64,000 nucleotides of DNA from Blastococcus sp. TF02-09. GTDB taxonomy: Bacteria; Actinomycetota; Actinomycetes; Mycobacteriales; Geodermatophilaceae. Location: NCBI RefSeq assembly GCF_003319105.1, contig NZ_QOHH01000003.1, positions 62,001 through 126,000 on the forward strand. The letters run 5' to 3'. The notes beneath the pieces are model-generated. The model did no database searches and had not been told where the DNA came from. It worked only from the letters and a program-made list of their open reading frames with translations. The translations under genes were made by a program, and so were the position numbers. This document shows, piece by piece, positions 38,858 to 46,165 of the stretch; position 1 is the first letter of the stretch, and every line of letters starts with the position of its first letter.

Positions 38858-40348
38858 GTGGACCCGGCCGGGCTCCCCCGTCACCGGCACCACCCGCGCC
38901 CCGGCCGCCTCGAGGGCGTCCGGGGCGCCGCGATGTCGCTCGGCCTGGGTGGCGGGCTGGTGGTCCTGGGGCTGTGCCTGCCGCTGATCGGCCTGGTGCT
39001 GCTGCTGCAGCCGCAGCTGACCGCCGTGCACTGGCGCGAACCCGCCCTGCACTTCGTCGTCTTCCTGCTGGTCGGCGGCCTCGCGGCCAGCCTGTCCGTG
39101 GTCGCCGGCGAGGCGGCCCGCCTGCGCGGCGACGCCCGGGTGTTCCTCCTCTCGCTGGCCTTCCTCTCCGTCAGCGGCTTCATGGCCCTGCACGCGGCCG
39201 GCACCCGGGGTGTCCTCACCGACCGGCTGCTCCCCGCCTTCACGGTGGCGATCTCGGTGGGCCTGCTGGTCGCCGCACCGTTCGCGCTCGCCACGGCGTA
39301 CGTCGACCTCCGGCCCTGGGTCGGGCCGGCTGTCATGCGCAGCCGGGCCTGGCTGCACGCCGCCGTCGTCACCGCCCTGCTGCTGTGGGGGGCGTGGTCG
39401 CTGGGCAACTGGCCGCCGATGGACGTCATCACCGGCGAGGGCCCCAGCGGGGACGCGCTCGAGATCGCCGCCGCGGGTGCCGCCCTGGCCTACGTCGCCG
39501 CGGCCGTGCGCCTGTGGTGGGTGCACCGCGAGCACCCCGGGTTCCTCGTGCTCAGCCTGGTGGCCTGCTTCGGCCTGCTCGCCGAGGCGCTGCTCGGCGT
39601 GGCCGTCGCGGGCGAGCGCAGCTTCCACCCCTCGTGGTGGGTCTGGCACGGCCTGATCGTGGGCGCCTTCGTCGTCGTCTTCGTCGCCGCCCGGCGGGAA
39701 TGGCGCGACGAGCGGTTCCGCACGCTGTACCTGCCGGAGACACGGGAGCAGCGCCAGGAGGTGTCGGTGCTCGTCGGCGACCTCGCCGGGTTCACCGGGT
39801 TCAGCGAGTCCCGCGACCCGGCCGAGGTCGCCGCGATGCTCCGCGCCTACTACGAGGTGGCCACCCCGCTCATCTCGCGCCGCTTCCGGGGCGAGGTGGA
39901 GAAGTTCGCCGGCGACGGCATCTTCGCCACCTTCAACCGGCGCGGCGACCAGCCCGACCACGCCCGCAGGGCAGCGGAGGCCGCGACCGCGCTGCAGGCG
40001 GAGGTGTCGCACGTCCGGCAGGGGCACCCGGACTGGCCGGGTCTGCGCGTCGGCGTCAACAGCGGTCCGGTCGTCGTCTCGGAGATGGGCGGCCGGGGCT
40101 ACGTCGTCTACGCCGCCGTTGGCGACACGGTGAACGTCGCCGCCCGGCTGCAGGCGGCCGCACCCGTGGGCGGCGTGCTGGTCGGCGAGCGCACCGCCGA
40201 GCTGCTGGGGGACGACGCCGCCCTCGCCGCGGTGCCGGAGCTGCGCGTCAAGGGCAAGGCCGAGCCGGTTCCGGCCCACCTGCTCGCCCCGCCCGCACCC
40301 CGCCCCGCTCCCCGGTCCCACGCCGGGGCCCACCGGAAGCCGCGCTAG
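38858..40348 (+). CDS. membrane-anchored class III adenylyl cyclase
   Basis: Predicted to make cAMP from ATP at the inner face of the membrane. 496 residues: about eight transmembrane helices (30-280), then a class III cyclase domain (300-475). Catalytic residues are all present: metal Asp308 (LVGDLAGFTGFSE) and Asp353 (FAGDGIFATF), adenine-selecting Lys349 and Asp423 (VGDTVNVAARL), and transition-state Asn426 and Arg430. No HAMP domain is evident. The Pro-rich tail is probably disordered. GTG 38858 is used; ATG 38933, just before the first helix, is an alternative. A cNMP-binding kinase gene lies two genes away. Confidence 0.92.
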   Translation: MDPAGLPRHRHHPRPGRLEGVRGAAMSLGLGGGLVVLGLCLPLIGLVLLLQPQLTAVHWREPALHFVVFLLVGGLAASLSVVAGEAARLRGDARVFLLSLAFLSVSGFMALHAAGTRGVLTDRLLPAFTVAISVGLLVAAPFALATAYVDLRPWVGPAVMRSRAWLHAAVVTALLLWGAWSLGNWPPMDVITGEGPSGDALEIAAAGAALAYVAAAVRLWWVHREHPGFLVLSLVACFGLLAEALLGVAVAGERSFHPSWWVWHGLIVGAFVVVFVAARREWRDERFRTLYLPETREQRQEVSVLVGDLAGFTGFSESRDPAEVAAMLRAYYEVATPLISRRFRGEVEKFAGDGIFATFNRRGDQPDHARRAAEAATALQAEVSHVRQGHPDWPGLRVGVNSGPVVVSEMGGRGYVVYAAVGDTVNVAARLQAAAPVGGVLVGERTAELLGDDAALAAVPELRVKGKAEPVPAHLLAPPAPRPAPRSHAGAHRKPR

Positions 40349-40381
40349 CCACACCGACCCGACGACGACGAGGAGCTCGAC

Positions 40382-40822
40382 ATGCCCGACCACCCCCACG
40401 GCCCGGAGCTCGTGGTGCGCGACGTGATGAAGACCGCCGTCCCCACCGTGGAGCGCACCGCGCACGTGGCCGCGGCCGCCTACCTGATGAAGCGGTGGCG
40501 CGGCTCCGCGCTCGTCGTCCTCACCGACGGCACCTCGCGGGTGCCGGCCACGCTGGTCTGCGACTTCGACGTCACCCGCGCCGTGGCCGACGGGCGCGAC
40601 CCCGAACGGACCCGCCTGGCCGACCTCGACCTGCCGGAGGTGGTCGTCCTCTCACCCGGAACCCCGGTGGCGGAGGCGGCCCAGCGCATGCTGGAGGCCG
40701 CGGCCTCCTACGCGCCCGTCGTGGAGGACGGCCGGCTCGTGGGGCTCGTCGACCTGCCGGCGCTGTGCCGCGGGCTGCTCAGCGGTCGTCCCCAGAAGCG
40801 GATGGCGGACGCCCCGGCCTAG
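40382..40822 (+). CDS. two-CBS-domain protein
   Basis: 146 residues forming one Bateman module: CBS1 begins VVRDVMKTAVPTVERTAHV, and CBS2 covers LPEVVVLSPGTPVAEAAQRMLEAAASYAPVVEDGRLVGLVDLP. Such stand-alone pairs bind adenine nucleotides, and some belong to hypoxia or dormancy regulons. The first CBS has a longer, less typical loop (DGTSRVPATLVCDFDV). ATG with GAGGAG upstream, 33 nt after the cyclase, so co-transcribed. Its TAG stop shares CTAG with the stop of the convergent kinase gene. Confidence 0.9.
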   Translation: MPDHPHGPELVVRDVMKTAVPTVERTAHVAAAAYLMKRWRGSALVVLTDGTSRVPATLVCDFDVTRAVADGRDPERTRLADLDLPEVVVLSPGTPVAEAAQRMLEAAASYAPVVEDGRLVGLVDLPALCRGLLSGRPQKRMADAPA

Positions 40823-42150
40823 CGCGGCAGCACGACCCGGGCCCTGGTGCCGCCGTCGGCCGGACCGAGGGTGAGCTCGCCGCGGTGCTGCTGGGCGACC
40901 ACGGCCAGCGAGGTCGTCAGGCCCAGGCCGGTCCCGACGCCCACGGGCTTGGTGGTGAAGAACGGGTCGAAGGCGCGCTCGGCCACCTCCGGCGGCACCG
41001 GCGGGCCGGAATTCTCGACGTCGACGACGACCCGGTCCCCGTCGGCCGACGTGCGGACGGTGATCGTGCCCTCCTCCCCCACTGCGGCGACCGCGTTGTC
41101 GAGCAGGTTGATCCAGACCAGCGCCAGGTCCGCCGGCCGGCCGGAGACGGTGCGGGCGTCCGGCGACAGCTCGCGCACCACGGAGACGCCGGGTGGGATC
41201 TTGTGCCGCAGCAGCACGAGCGCCTGCTCCAGCCCGGCGTGCAGGTCGACCTCGCCGAGCCCCTGGTCGGCGGCGTAGGCCAGCGGGCGGACGCCGGTGA
41301 CGATCCGGGAGAGGTGCTCGGCACCGGCGGCCAGCTCCTCCAGCAGGTCGCCCACCTCGCGCTCGTGCAGGAACCGCTGCACCTCGTCCGCCCGGCGGCC
41401 GGCCGGCAGCGCGGTGAGCGTCTCCTCGAGCGCCGCCGCGCCGATCCCCGCGGCGGCCAGCTGCTGCGCGGCGGCCCCACCGAGGCCGGGCACCGCGCGC
41501 GCGAGCACCCGGGCCAGCGCGGTGGCGGCGTCGGCACGGACCAGGGCGTCGACCGGCGGCGGGCCGGCCAGCGCGTGCAGCGGGCTGCTCCGGTCCTCCT
41601 CGGCCAGCAGCCGCCGCAGCCGGACGGCGCTGCGGGAGACCGCCGCGGCCGGGTTGTTCACCTCGTGCAGCAGACCCGCGGTGAGCGCGCCGAGCGCGGC
41701 CATCCGCTCCCGCTGCCGCAGCAGGGCCTCCTCCCGGGCCAGCCGGCGTGCGGTGACCTGCAGCAGGGCCCGCGCCGAGCGCGGGTGGGCCAGCAGCCGG
41801 TCGAGGACGTCGGCGCCGATCCGCTGCACGAGGGCCGGTGTGCGGGCTCGCACCGTGGCCGACCGCGGCACCCCCTGCAGCACGCCCAGCTCCCCGAGCA
41901 GGTCGCCGCGGGAGCACACGTTGAGCAGCACCGGGGGGCCGCCCCCGCCGTCGCGCGTGATCTCGAGCTGGCCCTCCAGGACGACGATCACGGCGTCGGA
42001 CGGCTCGCCCTCGGCCATGAGCACCTGGCCCGCCGCGAGCCGGAGCGGCTGCCCGCCGGCGGCCAGCTCGGCGAGGTCGGCGTCGGGCAGCGCGGCGAAC
42101 AGCGGCGAGGTGCGCAGCGCGGCCGCGACGTCGCCGGCCGGCCCGGTCAC
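40819..42150 (-). CDS. sensor histidine kinase with N-terminal cyclic-nucleotide-binding domain
   Basis: 443 residues, no membrane helices, so cytoplasmic. Residues 1-135 form a cNMP-binding domain with phosphate-binding cassette GELGVLQGVPRSATV; Glu87 and Arg96, which hold the cyclic phosphate, are present. A helical phosphoacceptor region follows with His162 in TAGLLHEVNNPAAAVSRS. The ATPase domain has the N box NLLDNAVAAV, a divergent G1 (VENSGPPVP, no clear DxGxG), F box FDPFFTTK and G2 GTGLGLTTS. GTG 42150 overlaps the stop of the REC-flavoprotein gene, so the two are coupled and probably form a two-component pair gated by cAMP. Confidence 0.9.
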   Translation of the reverse strand: MTGPAGDVAAALRTSPLFAALPDADLAELAAGGQPLRLAAGQVLMAEGEPSDAVIVVLEGQLEITRDGGGGPPVLLNVCSRGDLLGELGVLQGVPRSATVRARTPALVQRIGADVLDRLLAHPRSARALLQVTARRLAREEALLRQRERMAALGALTAGLLHEVNNPAAAVSRSAVRLRRLLAEEDRSSPLHALAGPPPVDALVRADAATALARVLARAVPGLGGAAAQQLAAAGIGAAALEETLTALPAGRRADEVQRFLHEREVGDLLEELAAGAEHLSRIVTGVRPLAYAADQGLGEVDLHAGLEQALVLLRHKIPPGVSVVRELSPDARTVSGRPADLALVWINLLDNAVAAVGEEGTITVRTSADGDRVVVDVENSGPPVPPEVAERAFDPFFTTKPVGVGTGLGLTTSLAVVAQQHRGELTLGPADGGTRARVVLPR

Positions 42151-43787
42151 CGTCCGGCCAGCCGCTCGTGGGCGAAGCTCACCGCCATCGCGCCCTCCCC
42201 CACGGCGGAGGCGATCCGCTTCACCGAGCCGGCGCGCACGTCGCCGGCGGCGAACACCCGCGGCACCGACGTCTCCAGCGGCAGCGGGGGCACGGCGAGC
42301 GGCCACTCCGGCGGCGGGGACCCGAGGTCGGCGCCGGTGAGCACGAAACCGCGGGAGTCCCGCCGCACCGCGCCGTCCAGCCAGCCCGTCCGCGGCGCCT
42401 GCCCGACGAAGACGAAGACGGCGTCGGCGGGCACCTCGCGCTCCGCCGTCCCGCTCCGCAGCCGCAGCGCCTCCAGCCGGTGCTCCCCGACGGCGCCGGC
42501 CACCTCCGTCCCGGGCTCGACGGCGATCCGGTCGGAGGCCTCGATGCGGTCGGTCAGGTAGCGCGACATGGTGGCGGTCAGATCCGCGCCGCGCACCAGC
42601 AGCGTGACCTCCGCGGCGAACGCGGAGAGGAACACCGCCGCCTGCCCCGCGGAGTTGCCGCCGCCCACCACGAAGACCCGCCCGCCCGCGTGGTCGGCGG
42701 CCTCGGCGCGGCCGGCGCCGTAGTACACCCCGCGGCCGGTCAGCTCCGCGGCACCCGGCACCGACAGCGTGCGATAGGTGACGCCGGACGCGATGACCAG
42801 GGCCGAGGCGCTGACCTCCCCGCCGTCGCCGAGGGTGACCACGGCGTACGGGTCGGCCCGCGCCAGCCCGACCGCCTCCGAGGGCACGAGCATCTCGGCC
42901 CCGAACCGCGTCGCCTGCTCCCGGGCGCGCAGCGTGAGATCGGCGCCGGACAGGCCCACCGGGAAGCCGAGGTAGTTCTCGATCCGGCTGGTCGTGCCGG
43001 CCTGCCCGCCCGGCGCGCTGCACTCCAGCAGCAGGGTGGCGAGGCCCTCGGACGCCCCGTAGACCGCGGCGGCCAGCCCCGCCGGGCCGGCCCCGGCGAT
43101 GACCAGGTCGTAGGCGTCCCGCTCGGCGCGGACGTGCAGGCCGATGCGCGCGGCGACCTCGTGCAGGTCGGGCCGCACGATCACCTCGCCGTCGTCCATG
43201 ACCAGCACGGGCAGCTCGCCGGCGTCGGTGCCGGCCAGGTCCAGCAGCTCGCGCGCCTGCCGATCCGACCCGACGTCCAGCCACCGGTAGGGCACGAGGT
43301 TGCGGGCGAGGAACTGGCGCAGCTCGTGCGTCGCCCCGGACCACCGGTCGCCGATCAGCCGCAGGTTCGTCGTCGGCGCCGGCCGGCGCCAGGTCTCGAG
43401 CAGGTCGTCGAGCACCGGGTAGAGCCGGTCCTCGGGCGGGTCCCAGGGCTTGAGCAGGTAGTGCTCGACCCCGGCGTCGTTGATGGCCCGGATGGCGGCG
43501 TCGGTGTCGGCGTAGGCGGTGAGCAGCACGCGGCGCGCGTCCGGGTACACGCGGCGCGACGCGGTGAGCAGCTCCGTGCCGGTCATCCCGGGCATGCGCT
43601 GGTCGACCAGCAGCAGCGCGACCGCGTCCTCCCGCAGGCGCAGCCGCCGCAGCAGGTCCAGCGCTTGCTCCCCCGATCCGGCGGCGAGCACCTGGTAGCG
43701 CTCGCCGTACCGGTCGCGCAGGTCCCGCTCGACCGCCGCCAGCACGGGCGCGTCGTCGTCCACCGCCAGGAGCACCGGTAGGCCCAT
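42147..43787 (-). CDS. response regulator fused to a thioredoxin-reductase-like flavoprotein lacking the redox CxxC
   Basis: 546 residues in three parts. Residues 1-125: REC receiver with acidic pocket VDDD, phosphoacceptor Asp62 (VDQRMPG), Thr90 and Lys113 (LLKPWD). Residues 139-220: a thioredoxin/glutaredoxin-like fold without cysteines. Residues 226-546: FAD/NAD(P)H domains of the thioredoxin reductase family with GAGPAG (232-237), GGQAGTTSRIENYLGFP, GGGNSAGQAA (375-384) and VFAAGDVRAGS. Where true TrxR has CATC, this protein has GVYYGAGRAEA, so it cannot reduce thioredoxin through a disulfide. ATG with GGAGGAG upstream. Likely output: a phosphorylation-controlled flavin oxidoreductase or redox sensor. 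Confidence 0.9.
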   Translation of the reverse strand: MGLPVLLAVDDDAPVLAAVERDLRDRYGERYQVLAAGSGEQALDLLRRLRLREDAVALLLVDQRMPGMTGTELLTASRRVYPDARRVLLTAYADTDAAIRAINDAGVEHYLLKPWDPPEDRLYPVLDDLLETWRRPAPTTNLRLIGDRWSGATHELRQFLARNLVPYRWLDVGSDRQARELLDLAGTDAGELPVLVMDDGEVIVRPDLHEVAARIGLHVRAERDAYDLVIAGAGPAGLAAAVYGASEGLATLLLECSAPGGQAGTTSRIENYLGFPVGLSGADLTLRAREQATRFGAEMLVPSEAVGLARADPYAVVTLGDGGEVSASALVIASGVTYRTLSVPGAAELTGRGVYYGAGRAEAADHAGGRVFVVGGGNSAGQAAVFLSAFAAEVTLLVRGADLTATMSRYLTDRIEASDRIAVEPGTEVAGAVGEHRLEALRLRSGTAEREVPADAVFVFVGQAPRTGWLDGAVRRDSRGFVLTGADLGSPPPEWPLAVPPLPLETSVPRVFAAGDVRAGSVKRIASAVGEGAMAVSFAHERLAGR

Positions 43788-43853
43788 GGACGACTCCTCC
43801 GCGCGGGGGCGCCTCGTGACCGCGGAGCACCGGAGCCGCGCGCGGCGAACCGG

Positions 43854-43859
43854 ACGCTA
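43854..43859 (-). promoter_or_regulatory. possible -10 element for the flavoprotein-kinase operon
   Basis: TAGCGT on the minus strand ~67 nt before the ATG at 43787, matching TAnnnT. The same hexamer precedes rarA and ruvC. No -35 was recognised. Confidence 0.35.
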
Positions 43860-43946
43860 CGCCCGGAGGCCACCCCTGACCACCGCCTCCGACCCTCCCC
43901 CGCCCGCCATCCCCGCTCTGCCGCCCCTCTGCGGTGATCCCCCTCC

Positions 43947-44018
43947 GCCGAGTGCGGAGTTGATGTCGCCGACACGCGCCGACACGCCGTAGGGAGCGAC
44001 CGCAACCCCGCACTCGGC
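43947..44018 (+). repeat. 72-bp palindromic repeat, copy A
   Basis: Starts GCCGAGTGCGGAGTT and ends AACCCCGCACTCGGC, 15-nt inverted arms with one mismatch. The interior contains TGTCGCCGACA, itself a small palindrome. It is in the same orientation as copy B at 44971-45042, with the same length and roughly 85% identity by eye; most differences fall in the last third before the right arm. Confidence 0.85.
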
Positions 44019-44096
44019 CCGTCCACAGGGAGCCAGAGCGTCCACGGATACCCGGCGCGAGGCCCGGCGCCGCCGCGCGCTGACGACGCTTCGCCG

Positions 44097-44966
44097 ATGA
44101 CGCCCCTCGAGCTGCCACCCGTCTACACCCACGTCCAGGCGCACGCCGCCGGCCTGACCCGCGCCCAGCTCCGGGACGACGGCGTACGGGTCACCCGCGG
44201 CGCCTACGTCTCCCGAGCCGTTCCCCTCGCTCTGGAGAACGCCTGCGCGGCCGCGAGCGCGGTGCTCCCACCCGGAGCCGCGTTCTCGCACCGCACCGCC
44301 GCGGCGCTGCTCGGCGCACCGGTGCGGCCGGACTGGCCGCTGGCCGTGAGCGTTCCTCCCGGCGCACCACGGCCCGAGCGCGCGCGGATCCGCACGCACG
44401 TCCGGCGCCTCGACGGGGACGACGTGGTCTCCCATCGCGAGCTGCTGCTGACCAGTGGCGCGCAGACCTGGCTGGACCTGGCCGCCGTGCTCCCCGCGGG
44501 TGAGCTCGTGGCCGTGGGAGATGCGCTGCACCGGGCCGGGCATCTCGACGCCGCTCGGCTGGACGCGCGACTCCACCGTGCCGCCGGTATCCGTGGCGTC
44601 GTCCTCGCGCGATCCCTGGCTCCGCTTCTCACCCCGCTCGCGGCTTCCCGCCCGGAGAGCCTCGTGCGGTACGCCCTGATCAGCAGCGGCCTGCCGGCGC
44701 CGACGGTGCAGGTTCCCGTGACGGACCGGTGGGGGCACGAGGTGGTGCACGCCGACCTGGGGTGGGCCCGCTGGAAGGTGGCGCTGGAGTACGAGGGGCG
44801 CCAGCACGCCGAGCGGGACCAGTTCGGACGCGACATCGACCGCTACTCGCTGATGGCTGCCGACGGTTGGCTCGTGCTCCGCTTCGCCGCTCGCCACCTC
44901 ACCCGCCTCGACACCGTCGTGCATCGGGCCGGCGCGGCATTGCAGAGCCGGGGAGCCCGGTGGTGA
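44097..44966 (+). CDS. DUF559-domain protein with AbiEi-like N-terminal region
   Basis: 289 residues. The N-terminal ~60 residues (HAAGLTRAQLRDDGVRVTRGAYVS) resemble the winged-helix domain of AbiEi-type antitoxins. The C-terminal third is a DUF559/Vsr-like PD-(D/E)xK nuclease-type domain: Glu187 (SRPESLVRY), Asp220 (HADLGW), Glu231 (ALEYEG) and DGWLVLRF. Such proteins are abundant and multicopy in Geodermatophilus-like actinobacteria; activity is unproven. The gene lies between two copies of a 72-bp palindromic repeat, the second beginning 5 nt after its stop. No cognate AbiEii toxin gene is adjacent, so a toxin-antitoxin role is unlikely here. Confidence 0.88.
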   Translation: MTPLELPPVYTHVQAHAAGLTRAQLRDDGVRVTRGAYVSRAVPLALENACAAASAVLPPGAAFSHRTAAALLGAPVRPDWPLAVSVPPGAPRPERARIRTHVRRLDGDDVVSHRELLLTSGAQTWLDLAAVLPAGELVAVGDALHRAGHLDAARLDARLHRAAGIRGVVLARSLAPLLTPLAASRPESLVRYALISSGLPAPTVQVPVTDRWGHEVVHADLGWARWKVALEYEGRQHAERDQFGRDIDRYSLMAADGWLVLRFAARHLTRLDTVVHRAGAALQSRGARW

Positions 44967-44970
44967 GCGG

Positions 44971-45042
44971 GCCGAGTGCGGGGTTGGTGTCGCCGACACG
45001 CGCCGGCACGCCGAGGTGGACGACGACAACCCCGCACTCGGC
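44971..45042 (+). repeat. 72-bp palindromic repeat, copy B
   Basis: Starts GCCGAGTGCGGGGTT and ends with its exact 15-nt reverse complement; the inside holds GTGTCGCCGACAC, a 6-bp inverted repeat. It begins 5 nt after the DUF559 stop and ends 22 nt before the stop of the convergent aminotransferase gene, so it could also act as a terminator for both. Confidence 0.87.
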
Positions 45043-45064
45043 ACGGGGCCGCCGGGAAGGGCGG

Positions 45065-46153
45065 TCAGCGGGCGAGGACGTCCTTCAGCGCGGCCAGGAC
45101 GAGGGCCACCTTGTCGGGTGCGGCGTTGGGGCCCATCAGGCCGATCCGCCAGACCGTCGACGCAAAGGCACCCGCGCCCGCCCCGATCTCCAGGTCGTAG
45201 CGCACGAGCAGTTCCTTGCGCACGGCCGCCGAGTCCACCTTGTCGGGCACCTTCACCGTCGTGAGCTCCGGCAGGCGGTGCCCCTCGGCCGCGAACAGCT
45301 CCAGCCCCAGCTCGGCCAGCCCCTCGTGCAGCAGCCGACCGGCCTCCGCGTGCCGGGCGTGGACGGCGTCCAGCCCCTCCTCGAGGATCCGGCCGAGCCC
45401 CGCGTGCAGTGCCACGACCATGCCGGTGGGCGCGGTGTGGTGGTAGGTCCGCCCCGACCCCGCGGCCTCCCCCGCGTAGCCGCCGAGCAGCCCGAGGTCG
45501 AGGTACCAGCTCTGCGGCTTCTCGATCCGCCGCTCCCACGCGCGGTCGGAGATCGTGAACGGTGCCAGCCCCGGCGGGACGCCCAGGCACTTCTGCGACC
45601 CGGCGTAGGCGAGGTCCACGCCCCACTCGTCCAGCCGCACCGGGACGCCGCCCAGCGAGGTCACGCAGTCGGCCAGCAGCAGCGCGTCGCCCTTGCCCGC
45701 GGCCAGCGGCTCGAGGTCGGACAGCACGCCGGTCGAGGTCTCGGCGTGCACCGCGGCGATGAGCTTCGGGGAGGGGTGCGCCTCGAGCACGCGGGCGGCG
45801 TCGACCGGCCTGCCCCACTCGTGCTCGACCGCGACCACCTCGGCGCCGCACCGCGAGGCGACCTCGACCATGCGCTGACCGAACAGCCCGTTCACGGCCA
45901 CGACGACGACGTCCCCCGGGCCGACGGTGTTGACGAAGGCCGCCTCCATGCCCGCCGAGCCGGTCGCCGAGAGCGGCAGCGTGCGCCGGTTCGCCGTCCC
46001 GAAGACCTGCCGCAGCCGCTCGGACGTCTCGTCCAGCACCTGGAGGAACAGCGGGTCGAGGTGCCCGAGCAGCGGGAACCCGAGCGCGGCCTGCGCCTCT
46101 GGGTACGGATTGGACGGGCCGGGTCCGAGGAGGGTGCGGGCGCGCAGGGTCAT
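45065..46153 (-). CDS. class V aminotransferase, alanine/serine-glyoxylate type
   Basis: PLP enzyme predicted to transaminate glyoxylate (or a related oxo acid) with alanine or serine. 362 residues. The PLP lysine is Lys188 in YAGSQKCLGVPPGL; GSAGMEAAFVNTV binds the cofactor phosphate, and ADCVTSLGG supplies the cofactor-ring Asp. GPGPSNPYPEAQ at the N-terminus is typical of AGXT/SgaA-like enzymes. ATG 46153 lies 12 nt after the aspS stop, so it may be co-transcribed at the end of the hisS-AKR-aspS unit. Substrate preference cannot be fixed by sequence alone. Confidence 0.9.
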   Translation of the reverse strand: MTLRARTLLGPGPSNPYPEAQAALGFPLLGHLDPLFLQVLDETSERLRQVFGTANRRTLPLSATGSAGMEAAFVNTVGPGDVVVVAVNGLFGQRMVEVASRCGAEVVAVEHEWGRPVDAARVLEAHPSPKLIAAVHAETSTGVLSDLEPLAAGKGDALLLADCVTSLGGVPVRLDEWGVDLAYAGSQKCLGVPPGLAPFTISDRAWERRIEKPQSWYLDLGLLGGYAGEAAGSGRTYHHTAPTGMVVALHAGLGRILEEGLDAVHARHAEAGRLLHEGLAELGLELFAAEGHRLPELTTVKVPDKVDSAAVRKELLVRYDLEIGAGAGAFASTVWRIGLMGPNAAPDKVALVLAALKDVLAR

Positions 46154-46165
46154 GGGGAGCCGCTC

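Larger units (their letters stand above)
43788..44096. other. 309-nt divergent region between the REC-flavoprotein and DUF559 genes
   Basis: No gene seen. It contains a TAGCGT -10 candidate for the flavoprotein gene (43854-43859, minus) and the upstream copy of the 72-bp palindromic repeat (43947-44018). The remainder is C-rich with no other structure that I can support. Confidence 0.7.
43947..45042 (+). mobile_element. candidate repeat-flanked DUF559 module
   Basis: A DUF559 endonuclease-like gene is bracketed by two direct copies of a 72-bp palindromic repeat whose starts are 1024 nt apart. The arrangement recalls REP-flanked RAYT genes, but no transposase, integrase or target-site duplication was found. 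Calling it mobile is an inference from architecture. Confidence 0.35.

Noticed and set aside
42147-43787. Thioredoxin-disulfide reductase (trxB)
   Set aside because: Both redox cysteines are missing and the protein is fused to a receiver domain.
44097-44966. Antitoxin of an AbiE toxin-antitoxin pair
   Set aside because: No AbiEii-like nucleotidyltransferase gene is adjacent, and the C-terminus is DUF559.
43947-45042. Classical insertion sequence around the DUF559 gene
   Set aside because: The repeats are direct, not terminal inverted; the protein is not a transposase and no target duplication was seen.
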